Positions 1 through 8,468 of a DNA stretch of 64,000 bases are shown piece by piece. This DNA comes from Mesorhizobium sp. CA8 (GTDB lineage: Bacteria; Pseudomonadota; Alphaproteobacteria; Rhizobiales; Rhizobiaceae). The position numbers and the translations under genes are program-made. Where the stretch lies: positions 1 to 64,000 of the forward strand of contig NZ_JAIUHG010000015.1 in NCBI RefSeq assembly GCF_020164955.1. The letters run 5' to 3'. Position 1 is the stretch's first letter; each line of letters begins with the position of its first letter. The notes below the pieces were generated by a model, which did no database searches, was not told the DNA's origin, and saw only the letters and a program-made list of their open reading frames with translations.

Positions 1-153
1 CCAGATCGTCGCCTCCCTGATCACAGCCATCTTTACTCAGCCGCCCTTGGCAATCCTGCGCCGAAATCTCCATGCCTTGCGACATCGTTGGCGCGAGCCA
101 CCTCGAAAGCGCAAATTTCAAGCCATGCCAAAGCTATCTTAGCGCATATGCCC
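1..153 (+). mobile_element. IS4-like element copy A, right end only
   Basis: Right end of an insertion sequence that enters from the left edge of the window. It holds the C-terminal reading frame of a transposase (stop at 140-142) followed by a 20-bp terminal repeat at 134-153. The same 20 bp with one mismatch occurs at 699-718, where it is the outer end of the adjoining element on the other strand. The end of copy A abuts the interrupted transposase of copy B exactly at 153/154, so copy A probably inserted into copy B. The IS family assignment comes from the transposase of copy B. Confidence 0.65.
2..142 (+). pseudogene. transposase C-terminal fragment (IS copy A)
   Basis: A 46-codon open frame running in from the window edge and ending in TAG at 140-142, inside the terminal repeat. 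Its end is rich in Arg, Lys and Pro (LRRNLHALRHRW, then PPRKRKF), as is common at the C-termini of IS4-family DDE transposases. Only this tail is visible, so the intact protein upstream of the window cannot be judged. Calling it the same transposase type as copy B is inferred from the shared terminal repeat. Confidence 0.5.
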
Positions 154-659
154 GCCACCACCGGCACGCGGTCGATCAGCTCGGCCTCGCTCTGGTCGGT
201 GATCTCGAGGAAATCGAACCGCTCGCGCTCAAGCTCGAAGGCGCAGTGCATGCGCCAAAGACCATTGTTCTTCTTCTCATGCGCACCGGCCTTGGCAACC
301 GCCGTCGCATCGAGGATGCGGATCAGCCGGCCTTTGGCCAAGCCTGCCTCCTCCTCGCGCTTCAAAAGATGCCCGATCAACTGCTGCAGCCATGGCCCTG
401 CATTGCGCAGCCGGCCGAGCAAGGCCACGTCCGAAATGTCGGCAATGCCGCTTGCCGCCGCCCAGGCCACGACGCCCCGCATCCCTACCTTGCCAAGGCA
501 GTAAGCCAGCGTCAGGCGCAACAGGTCGCTCGCCGACCTGATGCCGCGTGGTCGCAGGAACGCCTTCGTCTCGCGCGCACTTCCTGCGATCAACTCTTCG
601 CCGCCGAGAAGCTCAAGTGTCTCGGCCCAGCCATCATCAACAAGCGATTCGTGTGTCAT
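154..659 (-). pseudogene. interrupted IS4-family transposase, N-terminal part
   Basis: N-terminal ~168 residues of an IS4-type (DDE_Tnp_1) transposase. The frame begins at MTHESLVDDGW; an in-frame start at 695 is also possible. It contains the typical segment FLEITDQSEAELIDRVPVV that precedes the second catalytic Asp region. Coding homology stops at 154. The frame stays open to a stop at 33, but those last 40 codons are antisense to copy A and are unlike a transposase. The second and third catalytic residues are missing, so the gene is dead unless its other part survives outside the window. Confidence 0.75.
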
Positions 660-718
660 CTCCAGCGTAGAATCACAACCGATTCCGCGCCGCAATACCT
701 ATCTTAGCGCCTATGCCC
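154..718 (-). mobile_element. IS4-like element copy B, left part
   Basis: Left part of an IS4-like insertion sequence read on the minus strand. The terminal repeat is at 718-699 and is followed by the N-terminal part of a DDE transposase. The element stops at 154 where copy A begins, and its right part is not in the window. The outer boundary near 718 is set by the 20-bp repeat shared with 134-153; any target duplication lies outside what can be checked here. Confidence 0.65.
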
Positions 719-829
719 TCAAGGGGGAGATTCGCTCGTCGCCAAGATCCGCCCTACACCCTAAGCTGAATTGACCCCGCAACCCCAAACATGCCAAACG
801 CCCCAAGCCACCTATCTGGAGACGTGCAG

Positions 830-3004
830 ATGACCGACCGCATCGAGATCGCCGGGTTGCAGATTGCCCGGGAGCTCCATGACTTCGTCGCCGAGGAGGC
901 CGCGCCCGGCACCGGCATCGACCCGGAAAAATTCTGGACCGGCTTTTCGGCCATCGTCCACGACCTGGCGCCGAAGAACCGCGCGCTGCTCGCCAAGCGC
1001 GACGCGATGCAGGAAAAGCTCGACTTCTGGTATCGCGCCAATGGCGCGCCGATCGACATGGAGGCCTACAAGAATTTCCTCAAGGAGATCGGCTATCTGG
1101 TGCCGGAAGGGCCGGCCTTCAGCGTCAGCACGGAACATGTCGATCCCGAGATTGCCGTCGTTGCCGGACCGCAGCTCGTCGTGCCGGTGATGAATGCGCG
1201 CTATGCGCTCAACGCCGCCAATGCGCGCTGGGGTTCGCTCTATGATGCGCTCTACGGCACCGACGCCATTCCCGAGACCGGCGGCGCCGAGAAGGGCAAG
1301 GGCTTCAATCCCACGCGCGGCGCCAAGGTGATCGCCTGGGCGAAGGATTTCCTCGACCAGTCCGTGCCGCTGACCACAGGCAAGTGGGCCGGCGTCAACG
1401 GGCTGTCGGTGGCGAATGGCGCGCTGAAAGCGGGCGAAGGCGCAGGCGCCACGACGCTCGCCGATCCAAGGCAGTTCGTCGGCTATCGCGGCGATGCCGC
1501 CAATCCGGAAGCCGTGCTTCTGGTGAAGAATGGCCTGCATATCGAGATCGTGATCGACCGCGCCAACCAGATCGGCAGGACCGACCCGGCCGGCATCGCC
1601 GACGTCCTCCTCGAAGCCGCGTTGACCACCATCCAGGACTGCGAGGATTCGGTCGCCGCCGTCGACGCCGAGGACAAGGTCGTCGTCTATCGCAACTGGC
1701 TCGGCCTGATGAAGGGCGACCTGGCGGAAGAGATCACCAAGGGCGGCAAGACCTTCGTCCGCAAGCTCAACCCGGACCGCACCTACAGCTCGCGGGGCGG
1801 CGGCACGATCACCTTGCCTGGCCGCTCGCTGATGCTGGTGCGCAATGTCGGCCACCTGATGACCAATCCGGCGATCACCGCCCGCGACGGCAACGAGGTG
1901 CCGGAGGGCATCATGGATGCGGCGATCACGGCGCTGATCGCGCTGCACGATGTCGGCCCGAATGGGCGGCGGATGAATTCCCGCGCGGGCTCGATGTATG
2001 TGGTGAAGCCGAAGATGCACGGGCCGGAAGAGGTCGCGTTCGCCGTCGAGATTTTCGACCGCGTCGAAGCGCTGCTCGGCATGGCGAAGAACACCATCAA
2101 GATGGGCATCATGGACGAGGAGCGGCGCACCACCGTCAACCTCAAGGAAGCGATCCGCGCCGCAAGAGAGCGCGTGGTGTTCATCAACACCGGCTTCCTC
2201 GACCGTACCGGCGACGAGATCCACACCTCGATGGAAGCCGGCCCGATGATCCGCAAGGGCGACATGAAACAGGCCGCCTGGATTTCCGCCTATGAGGCCT
2301 GGAATGTCGATACGGGGCTGGAATGCGGGCTCGCCGGCCACGCCCAGATCGGCAAGGGCATGTGGGCGATGCCGGACCTGATGGCGGCGATGCTGGTTGA
2401 GAAGATCGCGCATCCCAAGGCCGGCGCCAACACCGCCTGGGTGCCGTCGCCGACGGCCGCGACGCTTCACGCCACGCACTATCACAAGGTCGACGTGCAC
2501 GCCGTGCAGGCGGCGCTGAAGAGCCGGCCGAAGGCGAAGCTCGACGACATCCTGTCGGTGCCGGTAGCAAGGCGGCCGAACTGGACGCCGGACGAGATCC
2601 AGCGCGAGCTCGACAACAACGCGCAGGGCATCCTGGGTTACGTCGTGCGCTGGATCGACCAGGGCGTCGGCTGCTCGAAAGTGCCCGATATCAACGATGT
2701 CGGCCTGATGGAGGACCGCGCCACGCTGCGCATCTCCTCGCAGCACATCGCCAACTGGCTGCGCCACAAGGTCTGCTCGGAAATCCAGGTGAGAGACTCG
2801 CTGCAGCGCATGGCGGCGATCGTCGACCGCCAGAATGTCGGCGACCCGCTCTACCGCCCGATGGCGCCGGATTTCGAGAACTCCATCGCCTTCCAGGCCG
2901 CCTGCGACCTGGTGTTCAAGGGAGCGGTCCAGCCCAACGGCTATACGGAGCCGGTGCTGCATAAGCGGCGACTGGAGCTGAAGGCACGCGAGCGGATGAG
3001 GTAG
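830..3004 (+). CDS. glcB: malate synthase G
   Basis: Condenses glyoxylate with acetyl-CoA to give malate in the cytoplasm (glyoxylate cycle, glycolate use). The product is 724 residues, matching the 723 residues of E. coli GlcB, and the sequence runs uninterrupted with the family's long N-terminal region, the TIM-barrel core and the C-terminal domain. The start at 830 is chosen over an in-frame ATG at 791 because GGAG lies 8 nt upstream of it and the protein then begins MTDRIEIAGLQIA like other family members. It stands alone: the IS remnants lie upstream and comM converges from downstream. No isocitrate lyase gene is present here. Confidence 0.96.
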   Translation: MTDRIEIAGLQIARELHDFVAEEAAPGTGIDPEKFWTGFSAIVHDLAPKNRALLAKRDAMQEKLDFWYRANGAPIDMEAYKNFLKEIGYLVPEGPAFSVSTEHVDPEIAVVAGPQLVVPVMNARYALNAANARWGSLYDALYGTDAIPETGGAEKGKGFNPTRGAKVIAWAKDFLDQSVPLTTGKWAGVNGLSVANGALKAGEGAGATTLADPRQFVGYRGDAANPEAVLLVKNGLHIEIVIDRANQIGRTDPAGIADVLLEAALTTIQDCEDSVAAVDAEDKVVVYRNWLGLMKGDLAEEITKGGKTFVRKLNPDRTYSSRGGGTITLPGRSLMLVRNVGHLMTNPAITARDGNEVPEGIMDAAITALIALHDVGPNGRRMNSRAGSMYVVKPKMHGPEEVAFAVEIFDRVEALLGMAKNTIKMGIMDEERRTTVNLKEAIRAARERVVFINTGFLDRTGDEIHTSMEAGPMIRKGDMKQAAWISAYEAWNVDTGLECGLAGHAQIGKGMWAMPDLMAAMLVEKIAHPKAGANTAWVPSPTAATLHATHYHKVDVHAVQAALKSRPKAKLDDILSVPVARRPNWTPDEIQRELDNNAQGILGYVVRWIDQGVGCSKVPDINDVGLMEDRATLRISSQHIANWLRHKVCSEIQVRDSLQRMAAIVDRQNVGDPLYRPMAPDFENSIAFQAACDLVFKGAVQPNGYTEPVLHKRRLELKARERMR

Positions 3005-3092
3005 CGCCCGCGCCCGTTTCGACCAACGTCACGGCTTGCGTGTTACGAAACCTGCGGCTTTGGTGATTGGCGAAATCACCGGCCAGAGCGTC

Positions 3093-3116
3093 CTTCTTCC
3101 CGTTTACGGGGAGAAG
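3093..3116. terminator. hairpin between convergent glcB and comM
   Basis: Inverted repeat with a 9-bp stem (left CTTCTTCCC, right GGGGAGAAG, one G-T pair) and a 6-nt loop, in the 130-bp gap between the convergent genes. There is no clear T-run on either side, so it may be a weak terminator or a fragment of the CTTCTCCC-type intergenic repeats seen elsewhere in the window. Confidence 0.35.
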
Positions 3117-3134
3117 CGGCTAACCGCGCCCGCT

Positions 3135-4664
3135 TCACGCCGCCTGCGCCATGCGCTCCGCGCTCATGCGATAGGAAATCGCTTCGGCGAGATGGATGCG
3201 GCCGACCGTTTCGCTGGCGTCGAGGTCGGCCAGGGTGCGGGCCACTTTGAGCACGCGGTGATAGGCCCGCGCCGAAAAGCCGAGCTTTTCGCTGGCGTCC
3301 TTGAGCAGCGTCAGGCCGGCGGCATCGGGCTTGGCGATCTCTTCGATGATCGAGGGCGGGCAATGCGCGTTGGTGGTGGCGCCGGCGCCGAGCTTCTCCA
3401 GTCGTTCGCGCTGCATGGCGCGCGCACGCGCAACGCGCTGCGCCACCGCCGCGCTCGTCTCGGCCTTGTCCGGCCGGATCAAGTCGCTCGCCGAGACCGC
3501 CGGCACTTCGATCCTGAGGTCGATCCGGTCGAGCAACGGGCCGGAAATGCGCGCCTGGTATTCGGTGCGGCAGCGGTCGCCGCGCAGGCAGCGATAGCCG
3601 GGCTCGCCCGACATGCCGCAGCGGCACGGATTCATCGCCGCCACCAGCTGGATGCGCGCCGGATAGGTGACGCGGTGATTGGCGCGCGCGATCATGCAGT
3701 CGCCGGTTTCCAGCGGCTGGCGCAGCGCATCCAGCGTCTGCGGCGAAAATTCCGGCAGCTCGTCGAGGAACAGCACGCCGTGATGGGCGAGCGAAGCCTC
3801 GCCCGGACGTGCGCGCAGCCCGCCGCCCACCATCGCCGCCATTGAGGCCGAATGATGCGGCGCGCGGAACGGCCGCCGGTCGGTCAGCTTGCCTTCGCCG
3901 AGCTCGCCGGCAACGGAAGCGATCATCGACACTTCGAGCAGCTCCTTCGGCGCCAGCGGCGGCAGGATCGAAGGCAGGCGCTGCGCCAGCATCGACTTGC
4001 CCGAGCCTGGCGGGCCGATCATAAGCAGATTGTGGCCGCCGGCCGCCGCCACTTCCAGCGTCCGCTTGGCGCTTTCCTGGCCCTTGATGTCGGCGAGATC
4101 CGGCAGGTCGCGCGCGGCAAGCTGGATGCCGGCTTCGGGCCGCGACAGCACCTGCGTGCCGCGAAAATGGTTGGCGATCGCGATCAGGCTGCGCGGCGCC
4201 AATATGTCGAAATCCTTGCCTGCCCAAGCCGCCTCCGGGCCGCAGGCGAAGGGACAGATCAAGCCCTTGCCTTCGGCATTGGCGCCGATGGCCGCCGGCA
4301 GCGCGCCGGCCACGCCCGCAATGGTGCCGTCGAGCGATAATTCGCCAAGCACCACATAGCCGGCCAGCATATCGCCCGGAATGGCGCCAAGCGCCGCCAT
4401 CAAGCCAAGCGCGATCGGCAGGTCGAAATGGCTGCCTTCCTTGGGAAGATCGGCCGGCGCGAGGTTCACCGTCACCTTCTTCGACGGCATCGACAGGCCC
4501 GAGGCATGGAGTGCGGCCTGCACGCGCTCGCGGCTTTCGGCCACCGCCTTGTCCGGCAGACCGACGATTTGCATGCCGACCTTGCCCGGCCCGACCATCA
4601 CCTGGACATCGACCGGCAAAGCCTCGATGCCCTGGAAAGCCACCGTGCGAACCCGCGCCACCAT
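3135..4664 (-). CDS. comM: YifB/ComM-family Mg-chelatase-like AAA+ ATPase
   Basis: 509-residue protein of the YifB/ComM family. Characterised members are DNA helicases that promote branch migration during natural transformation; the role in rhizobia is not established. Seen: the N-terminal ChlI-like domain (residues ~20-120), Walker A GPPGSGKS at ~217-224, a central AAA+ core, a Cys-rich CRCGM...CLRGDRC segment and the C-terminal ChlI domain. ATG at 4664 is preferred over TTG at 4673; a G-rich run lies about 10 nt upstream. It follows the GT8 gene on the same strand. A decayed copy of its codons ~48-75 lies at 5862-5935. Confidence 0.93.
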   Translation of the reverse strand: MVARVRTVAFQGIEALPVDVQVMVGPGKVGMQIVGLPDKAVAESRERVQAALHASGLSMPSKKVTVNLAPADLPKEGSHFDLPIALGLMAALGAIPGDMLAGYVVLGELSLDGTIAGVAGALPAAIGANAEGKGLICPFACGPEAAWAGKDFDILAPRSLIAIANHFRGTQVLSRPEAGIQLAARDLPDLADIKGQESAKRTLEVAAAGGHNLLMIGPPGSGKSMLAQRLPSILPPLAPKELLEVSMIASVAGELGEGKLTDRRPFRAPHHSASMAAMVGGGLRARPGEASLAHHGVLFLDELPEFSPQTLDALRQPLETGDCMIARANHRVTYPARIQLVAAMNPCRCGMSGEPGYRCLRGDRCRTEYQARISGPLLDRIDLRIEVPAVSASDLIRPDKAETSAAVAQRVARARAMQRERLEKLGAGATTNAHCPPSIIEEIAKPDAAGLTLLKDASEKLGFSARAYHRVLKVARTLADLDASETVGRIHLAEAISYRMSAERMAQAA

Positions 4665-4791
4665 TTTGTCCAAGCCCCCAATACCGGCTCGCGCGGCTTT
4701 GCGATCGGGCCGCGAGCGAAGTCAGGCTAGACAACCACAGATTTTCGCTTTGGGCAAGAACATTACGGGAACGCACGCACCGCGCTTCTCG

Positions 4792-5742
4792 TTACGGCGC
4801 AGCAGTCGAATGTTGCGGCGGCAACGGAACCTTCGAGAACATCCTACCCAGGTCTCGTAGATGCGGCTTGGTGAATCGACTGCGATAGTAGTGAGTTGCC
4901 AGGGCAGAGGACCAGTATTTTCTTCGCAGCCCGATAAGGCCAAGGATCATTTTCCGCCTACGGGCGGATTTCAAAATCAGTGTCCCTTCCGGAATATCTA
5001 ATCCCGACATGGTTCTGTAGAAATTGAAAACATCGGCGAAAGGCACGCGCCTGTAGCGCCAGGGCTTGGCGGACCCCGCATAATGGATCACCCTGGGAAG
5101 CCGCCATTCGATTTCCACATACCGCTCTGAAAAGAAATTCCATTCCCTGCCCAGGAAAAGAACCCGGCCGCGCACCACTGTATTCAAGGCGGTCTGGTCG
5201 AGGTACCGCGACTTTGCGGTTTCCCGAACTTTTGCAAAGATCCTGTTCGCAATGCCTTCTCTGCGCCATGCAACGAGGTTCATCGTCAGAACGCCCGAAT
5301 TGATATATTCATTCCGGGACATTTCGATCTCGTCGAGTTCCTCCTGCTCGACAAAGCCGTCAATCACGCCGGCTACCAAATTGTCGCCCAAGTCCGCCGA
5401 CCAGAGACCGCCGAGATCGGATACCACTAGCGTATCCGCATCCATGTAGATGGCCTTGTCGCAATCAGGCAATATCTCGGGAATGAGTATTCGGGCATAT
5501 GCCGCAGTCGTCAGCAGCTTGCCTCTTGTCGGCAGATCGGAAATCCGCTCGGCGTCTGCTTGGACGATCTGACAGTCAATTCCTTTTCGTTCACAAAAAC
5601 GGCGAAGCTCTATCACGGTCGCGGGCTCTATTCCCGCGTCGATAACGACGAATTTCGCCTCTCGATTATGAATCCAAGCAGAAAAGATGAATAAAAAAAG
5701 TCCAGGCACAAAGTTATTGTCGCTTGCAGTGACAATTATCAT
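4792..5742 (-). CDS. family 8 glycosyltransferase
   Basis: 316-residue GT8-type (LgtC/GspA-like) retaining sugar transferase, probably acting on a surface polysaccharide or lipooligosaccharide at the cytoplasmic face. Seen: the N-terminal nucleotide-binding start IIVTASDNNF, the DAD metal-binding motif in YMDADTLV (~100-106), QTALN, and HYAGSAKPW (~230), which corresponds to the HxGxxKPW signature. The start at 5742 is chosen because AGGAG lies 10 nt upstream; an in-frame ATG at 5784 has no Shine-Dalgarno. Its base composition is visibly richer in A/T than its neighbours, suggesting acquisition by transfer. Donor and acceptor sugars cannot be read from the sequence. Confidence 0.88.
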   Translation of the reverse strand: MIIVTASDNNFVPGLFLFIFSAWIHNREAKFVVIDAGIEPATVIELRRFCERKGIDCQIVQADAERISDLPTRGKLLTTAAYARILIPEILPDCDKAIYMDADTLVVSDLGGLWSADLGDNLVAGVIDGFVEQEELDEIEMSRNEYINSGVLTMNLVAWRREGIANRIFAKVRETAKSRYLDQTALNTVVRGRVLFLGREWNFFSERYVEIEWRLPRVIHYAGSAKPWRYRRVPFADVFNFYRTMSGLDIPEGTLILKSARRRKMILGLIGLRRKYWSSALATHYYRSRFTKPHLRDLGRMFSKVPLPPQHSTAAP

Positions 5743-5861
5743 GAAATTGCCGCTCCTGAAAAACGGAGATCTAGGCTCTGCCATAGTGGGTAGAGAGCGA
5801 GAGCGTTCACGATCATAGGCAGCACGTTGGCAGCTCGCCTCTCAAATAGCTCATAGCCCGG

Positions 5862-5935
5862 CGTGGGGTTCACCCGTCATCTTCTTCGAGGGCATCGGCA
5901 GATCCGATGTATGGAGCGCCACCTGCATCGTGGAG
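5862..5935 (-). pseudogene. decayed fragment of comM
   Basis: About 70 bp that match an internal stretch of comM (around 4450-4520) on the same strand. The fragment reads MQVALHTSDLPMPSKKMT where ComM has VQAALHASGLSMPSKKVT. An extra G then breaks the frame before the AP-rich segment. It lies between the GT8 gene and gshB, about 1.3 kb from the intact copy. It is a remnant of a second comM 5' region, left by duplication or by insertion of the GT8 segment. Confidence 0.7.
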
Positions 5936-5939
5936 AGAA

Positions 5940-6881
5940 TTACCCCCGCTTCCCCTCCACGCAATCCCAAAACAAGCTTGCAATATCCGCCCCGCCAAAC
6001 CGCTGCACTTCGCGCACGCCGGTCGGCGAGGTGACGTTGATCTCGGTCATGTAATCGCCGATCACGTCGATGCCGACCAGGATGAAGCCGCGCTCCCTGA
6101 GCGCCGGTCCGATGCGGGCGCAGATCTCGCGCTCGCGCTCGGTCAGCTCGGTCTTCTCGGCGCGGCCGCCGACATGCATGTTGGAGCGGGAATCGTGCTC
6201 GGCCGGCACGCGGTTGATGGCGCCGACAGGCTCGCCGTCGATCAGGATGATGCGCTTGTCGCCCTTGCGCACGTCCTTGAGATAACGCTGCACGATATAG
6301 GGCTCGCGGAACAGTTGGCCGAACATTTCGAGCAGCGAGGCGAGATTGCGGTCGGCCTCGTGCAGATGAAAGATGCCGGCGCCGCCATTGCCGTAGAGCG
6401 GCTTGACGATGATGTCGCCGAACTCCTTGCGGAAGGCCGCCACTTCCTGGGGGTCCTTGGTGATCAGCGTCTCCGGCATCAGGTCCGGGAACTCGGTGAC
6501 GAAGATCTTCTCCGGGCTGTTGCGCACCCAGGCTGGGTCGTTGACCACCAGCGTCTTCGGATGGATGCGCTCCAATATGTGCGTGGTGGTGATGTAATTC
6601 ATGTCGAAGGGCGGGTCTTGCCTGAGCAGCACGACGTCCATCTCGGAGAGGTCGGTGCGCACCTTCTCGCCCAGCGCGTAATGATTGCCCTTCTCGTCGC
6701 GCACCTGCATCTCCTCGACGCGCGCGAACACCTTGCCGCCCACCATCGACAGCCGGTCGGGCGTGTAGTGGAAAAGCTTGTGGCCGCGCCGCTGCGCCTC
6801 CAGCGACAGCGCGAAGGTCGTGTCGCCGGCGATCGACACGGTGGAGACATGGTCCATTTGGACGGCGATCTTCAACGGCAT
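5940..6881 (-). CDS. gshB: glutathione synthetase
   Basis: ATP-grasp ligase joining gamma-glutamylcysteine and glycine, the last step of glutathione synthesis in the cytoplasm. The 313-residue length fits bacterial GshB (~315). Seen: N-terminal MPLKIAVQMD, the substrate segment RQDPPFDMNYI, the glycine-rich ATP loop VKPLYGNGGAGIF (~158-170), and the metal-binding end EINVTSPTGVREV (~283-295). GGAG lies ~8 nt before the ATG. In many rhizobia gshB directly precedes the yifB/comM gene; here the low-GC GT8 gene and a comM remnant lie between them. Confidence 0.96.
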   Translation of the reverse strand: MPLKIAVQMDHVSTVSIAGDTTFALSLEAQRRGHKLFHYTPDRLSMVGGKVFARVEEMQVRDEKGNHYALGEKVRTDLSEMDVVLLRQDPPFDMNYITTTHILERIHPKTLVVNDPAWVRNSPEKIFVTEFPDLMPETLITKDPQEVAAFRKEFGDIIVKPLYGNGGAGIFHLHEADRNLASLLEMFGQLFREPYIVQRYLKDVRKGDKRIILIDGEPVGAINRVPAEHDSRSNMHVGGRAEKTELTEREREICARIGPALRERGFILVGIDVIGDYMTEINVTSPTGVREVQRFGGADIASLFWDCVEGKRG

Positions 6882-6961
6882 TTGCGGTCTCCGGGGAACT
6901 CAGACGCCCGATATAAGGAAATCGGCGGCGCCTGCCAATCGTGCTCGCTTGGTGCAGACGC

Positions 6962-7336
6962 TTAGCGGTCGAAGACCAGCCTGGAGTAGCCGAGGAAGGA
7001 CAGCGCCATCGCGACGATCGAGGCAAAGGCCAGCGCCGCCAGCGGCGGCAGGGCAGGCAGCGCGAACAGGACGGCGCAATAGATCAGATAGTTGACGATG
7101 CCGGTAGCGATGCCGACGCTGCCATAACGCACGCCTTCCTGCGCGATGCCCCGGCTCGACGGCGCGAAGGTCAGATGGCGGTTGATCTGCCAGGTGACGC
7201 AGAGCGCGAAGCCGATCGACAGCAGGCGCGCCGCCATCGGGCCGAGCGGCGTGGCAGCAAGCAGCAGCCAGAGCGCCGCGGCGTCGGCGACGAAGCCGAT
7301 GCCGCCGGCAAGGATGAAGCGGACGAGGCGGTCCAC
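6962..7336 (-). CDS. GtrA-like membrane protein
   Basis: 124-residue protein with four hydrophobic helices and a GtrA-type sequence (VRFILAGGIGFVAD near the start, then a WQINRHLTF segment). GtrA proteins are thought to help move undecaprenyl-linked sugars across the inner membrane. The start is GTG at 7336, overlapping the last base of the preceding glycosyltransferase stop (TAGTG), so translation is probably coupled. Together with the GT2 gene this makes a GtrB/GtrA-type pair for modifying a surface glycan. Confidence 0.82.
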   Translation of the reverse strand: MDRLVRFILAGGIGFVADAAALWLLLAATPLGPMAARLLSIGFALCVTWQINRHLTFAPSSRGIAQEGVRYGSVGIATGIVNYLIYCAVLFALPALPPLAALAFASIVAMALSFLGYSRLVFDR

Positions 7337-8340
7337 TATGCCGCCCGCGAGGACTTGCCCGGTTCGCCCTTGGGCGAGGCCTGCCCGGATATCCCGCGCT
7401 CGGCGCGGCCGGAGGAAATCGACAGATAGAAGATGCGCTTCTGCTCGGCCCGGCCGCGCGAGACGGAATCGAGGATCAGCCCGGTCATCATCGACAGCAT
7501 GGCCAACAGCAGCATGCCGATCGACAGCACCCAGGTCGGCATGCGCGGCACCAGCCCCGTCTGCGCGAACTCGACCAGTACCGGGATCATCAAGCCGATG
7601 CTGGCCGCCAGGAAGAACAGCGCGAACGTGCCGAAGAAGCGCAGCGGCTGCGTCTCCTTCACCAGCATGGCGAACATCCACAGTATCCTGGCGCCGTCGC
7701 GGAAGGTCGACAGCTTCGACGACGAGCCTTCCGGGCGGCGGCCGTAATCGAGCGCCATCTCGCTCACCGGCAGCTTCAGCTGCGAGGCATGCACCGACAT
7801 CTCGGTCTCGATCTCGAAGCCGCCGGAAACGGCCGGAAAGCTTTTGACGAAGCGGCGCGAAAACACCCGGTAGCCGGAGAAGATATCAGTGAAGTCGGTC
7901 CCGAACAGGCCCTTGTAGAGGCGGTTGAAGATGCGGTTGCCGAAAGCGTGGCCGTTGCGGCCGGCATCGTCGCTCACGCCGCGCCTGGTGCCTACCACCA
8001 TGTCGGAGCGCTCGGTCTGCAGGACGTTGATCAGCTGCGGCGCATCCTCCGGCGCATAGGTGCCGTCCCCGTCGGCCATCACATAGATATCCGCGTCGAT
8101 GTCGGCGAACATGCGCCGCACCACATTGCCCTTGCCCTGGCGCGGCTCGCGCACGACGACGGCGCCGGCGGCGCGGGCTTTCAGCGCCGTGAGGTCCTTG
8201 GAATTGTTGTCGTAAACATAGATCGCGGCCGAAGGCAGCGTCTCGCGGAAGCGCCGCACGACGTCGCCGATCGTCAGCTCCTCGTTGTAGCAAGGCAGGA
8301 GCACGGCGATGACCGGCTCGTGGCGGACTGCATGCGGCAT
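7336..8340 (-). CDS. family 2 glycosyltransferase, polyprenyl-phosphate type
   Basis: 334-residue GT2 enzyme of the dolichyl/undecaprenyl-phosphate sugar transferase kind. Seen: LLPCYNEELTIGDVV near the N-terminus, nucleotide-sugar binding MADGDGTY (DxD-like, ~100), GYRVFSRRF, and two C-terminal transmembrane segments (FFGTFALFFLAASIGLMI and a following one). The start at 8340 is preferred to 8382 because GGAG lies 8 nt upstream. It is coupled to the GtrA-like gene downstream and divergent from a GT-C-like membrane protein. Inferred role: charging undecaprenyl phosphate with a sugar that a membrane enzyme then transfers. Confidence 0.88.
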   Translation of the reverse strand: MPHAVRHEPVIAVLLPCYNEELTIGDVVRRFRETLPSAAIYVYDNNSKDLTALKARAAGAVVVREPRQGKGNVVRRMFADIDADIYVMADGDGTYAPEDAPQLINVLQTERSDMVVGTRRGVSDDAGRNGHAFGNRIFNRLYKGLFGTDFTDIFSGYRVFSRRFVKSFPAVSGGFEIETEMSVHASQLKLPVSEMALDYGRRPEGSSSKLSTFRDGARILWMFAMLVKETQPLRFFGTFALFFLAASIGLMIPVLVEFAQTGLVPRMPTWVLSIGMLLLAMLSMMTGLILDSVSRGRAEQKRIFYLSISSGRAERGISGQASPKGEPGKSSRAA

Positions 8341-8468
8341 GTCTGTCTCCGGACGCCCGATCCAGCCTCCGGCCGTGCTCATGCCGGCCCTGTCGAGCCG
8401 TTTTACTATTTATTGAAGCCGTTAAGGCTAGGTTTAAAACCGATCCTCTCCCTTCAAAGGCCACAGCA

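Noticed and set aside
33..153. In-frame extension of the minus-strand transposase to a stop at 33
   Set aside because: These 40 codons are antisense to the copy A transposase tail and terminal repeat; family resemblance stops at 154.
812..2962. 716-codon open frame antisense to glcB
   Set aside because: It is a GC-rich shadow of the malate synthase gene, with Arg/His/Asp-biased composition and no family match.
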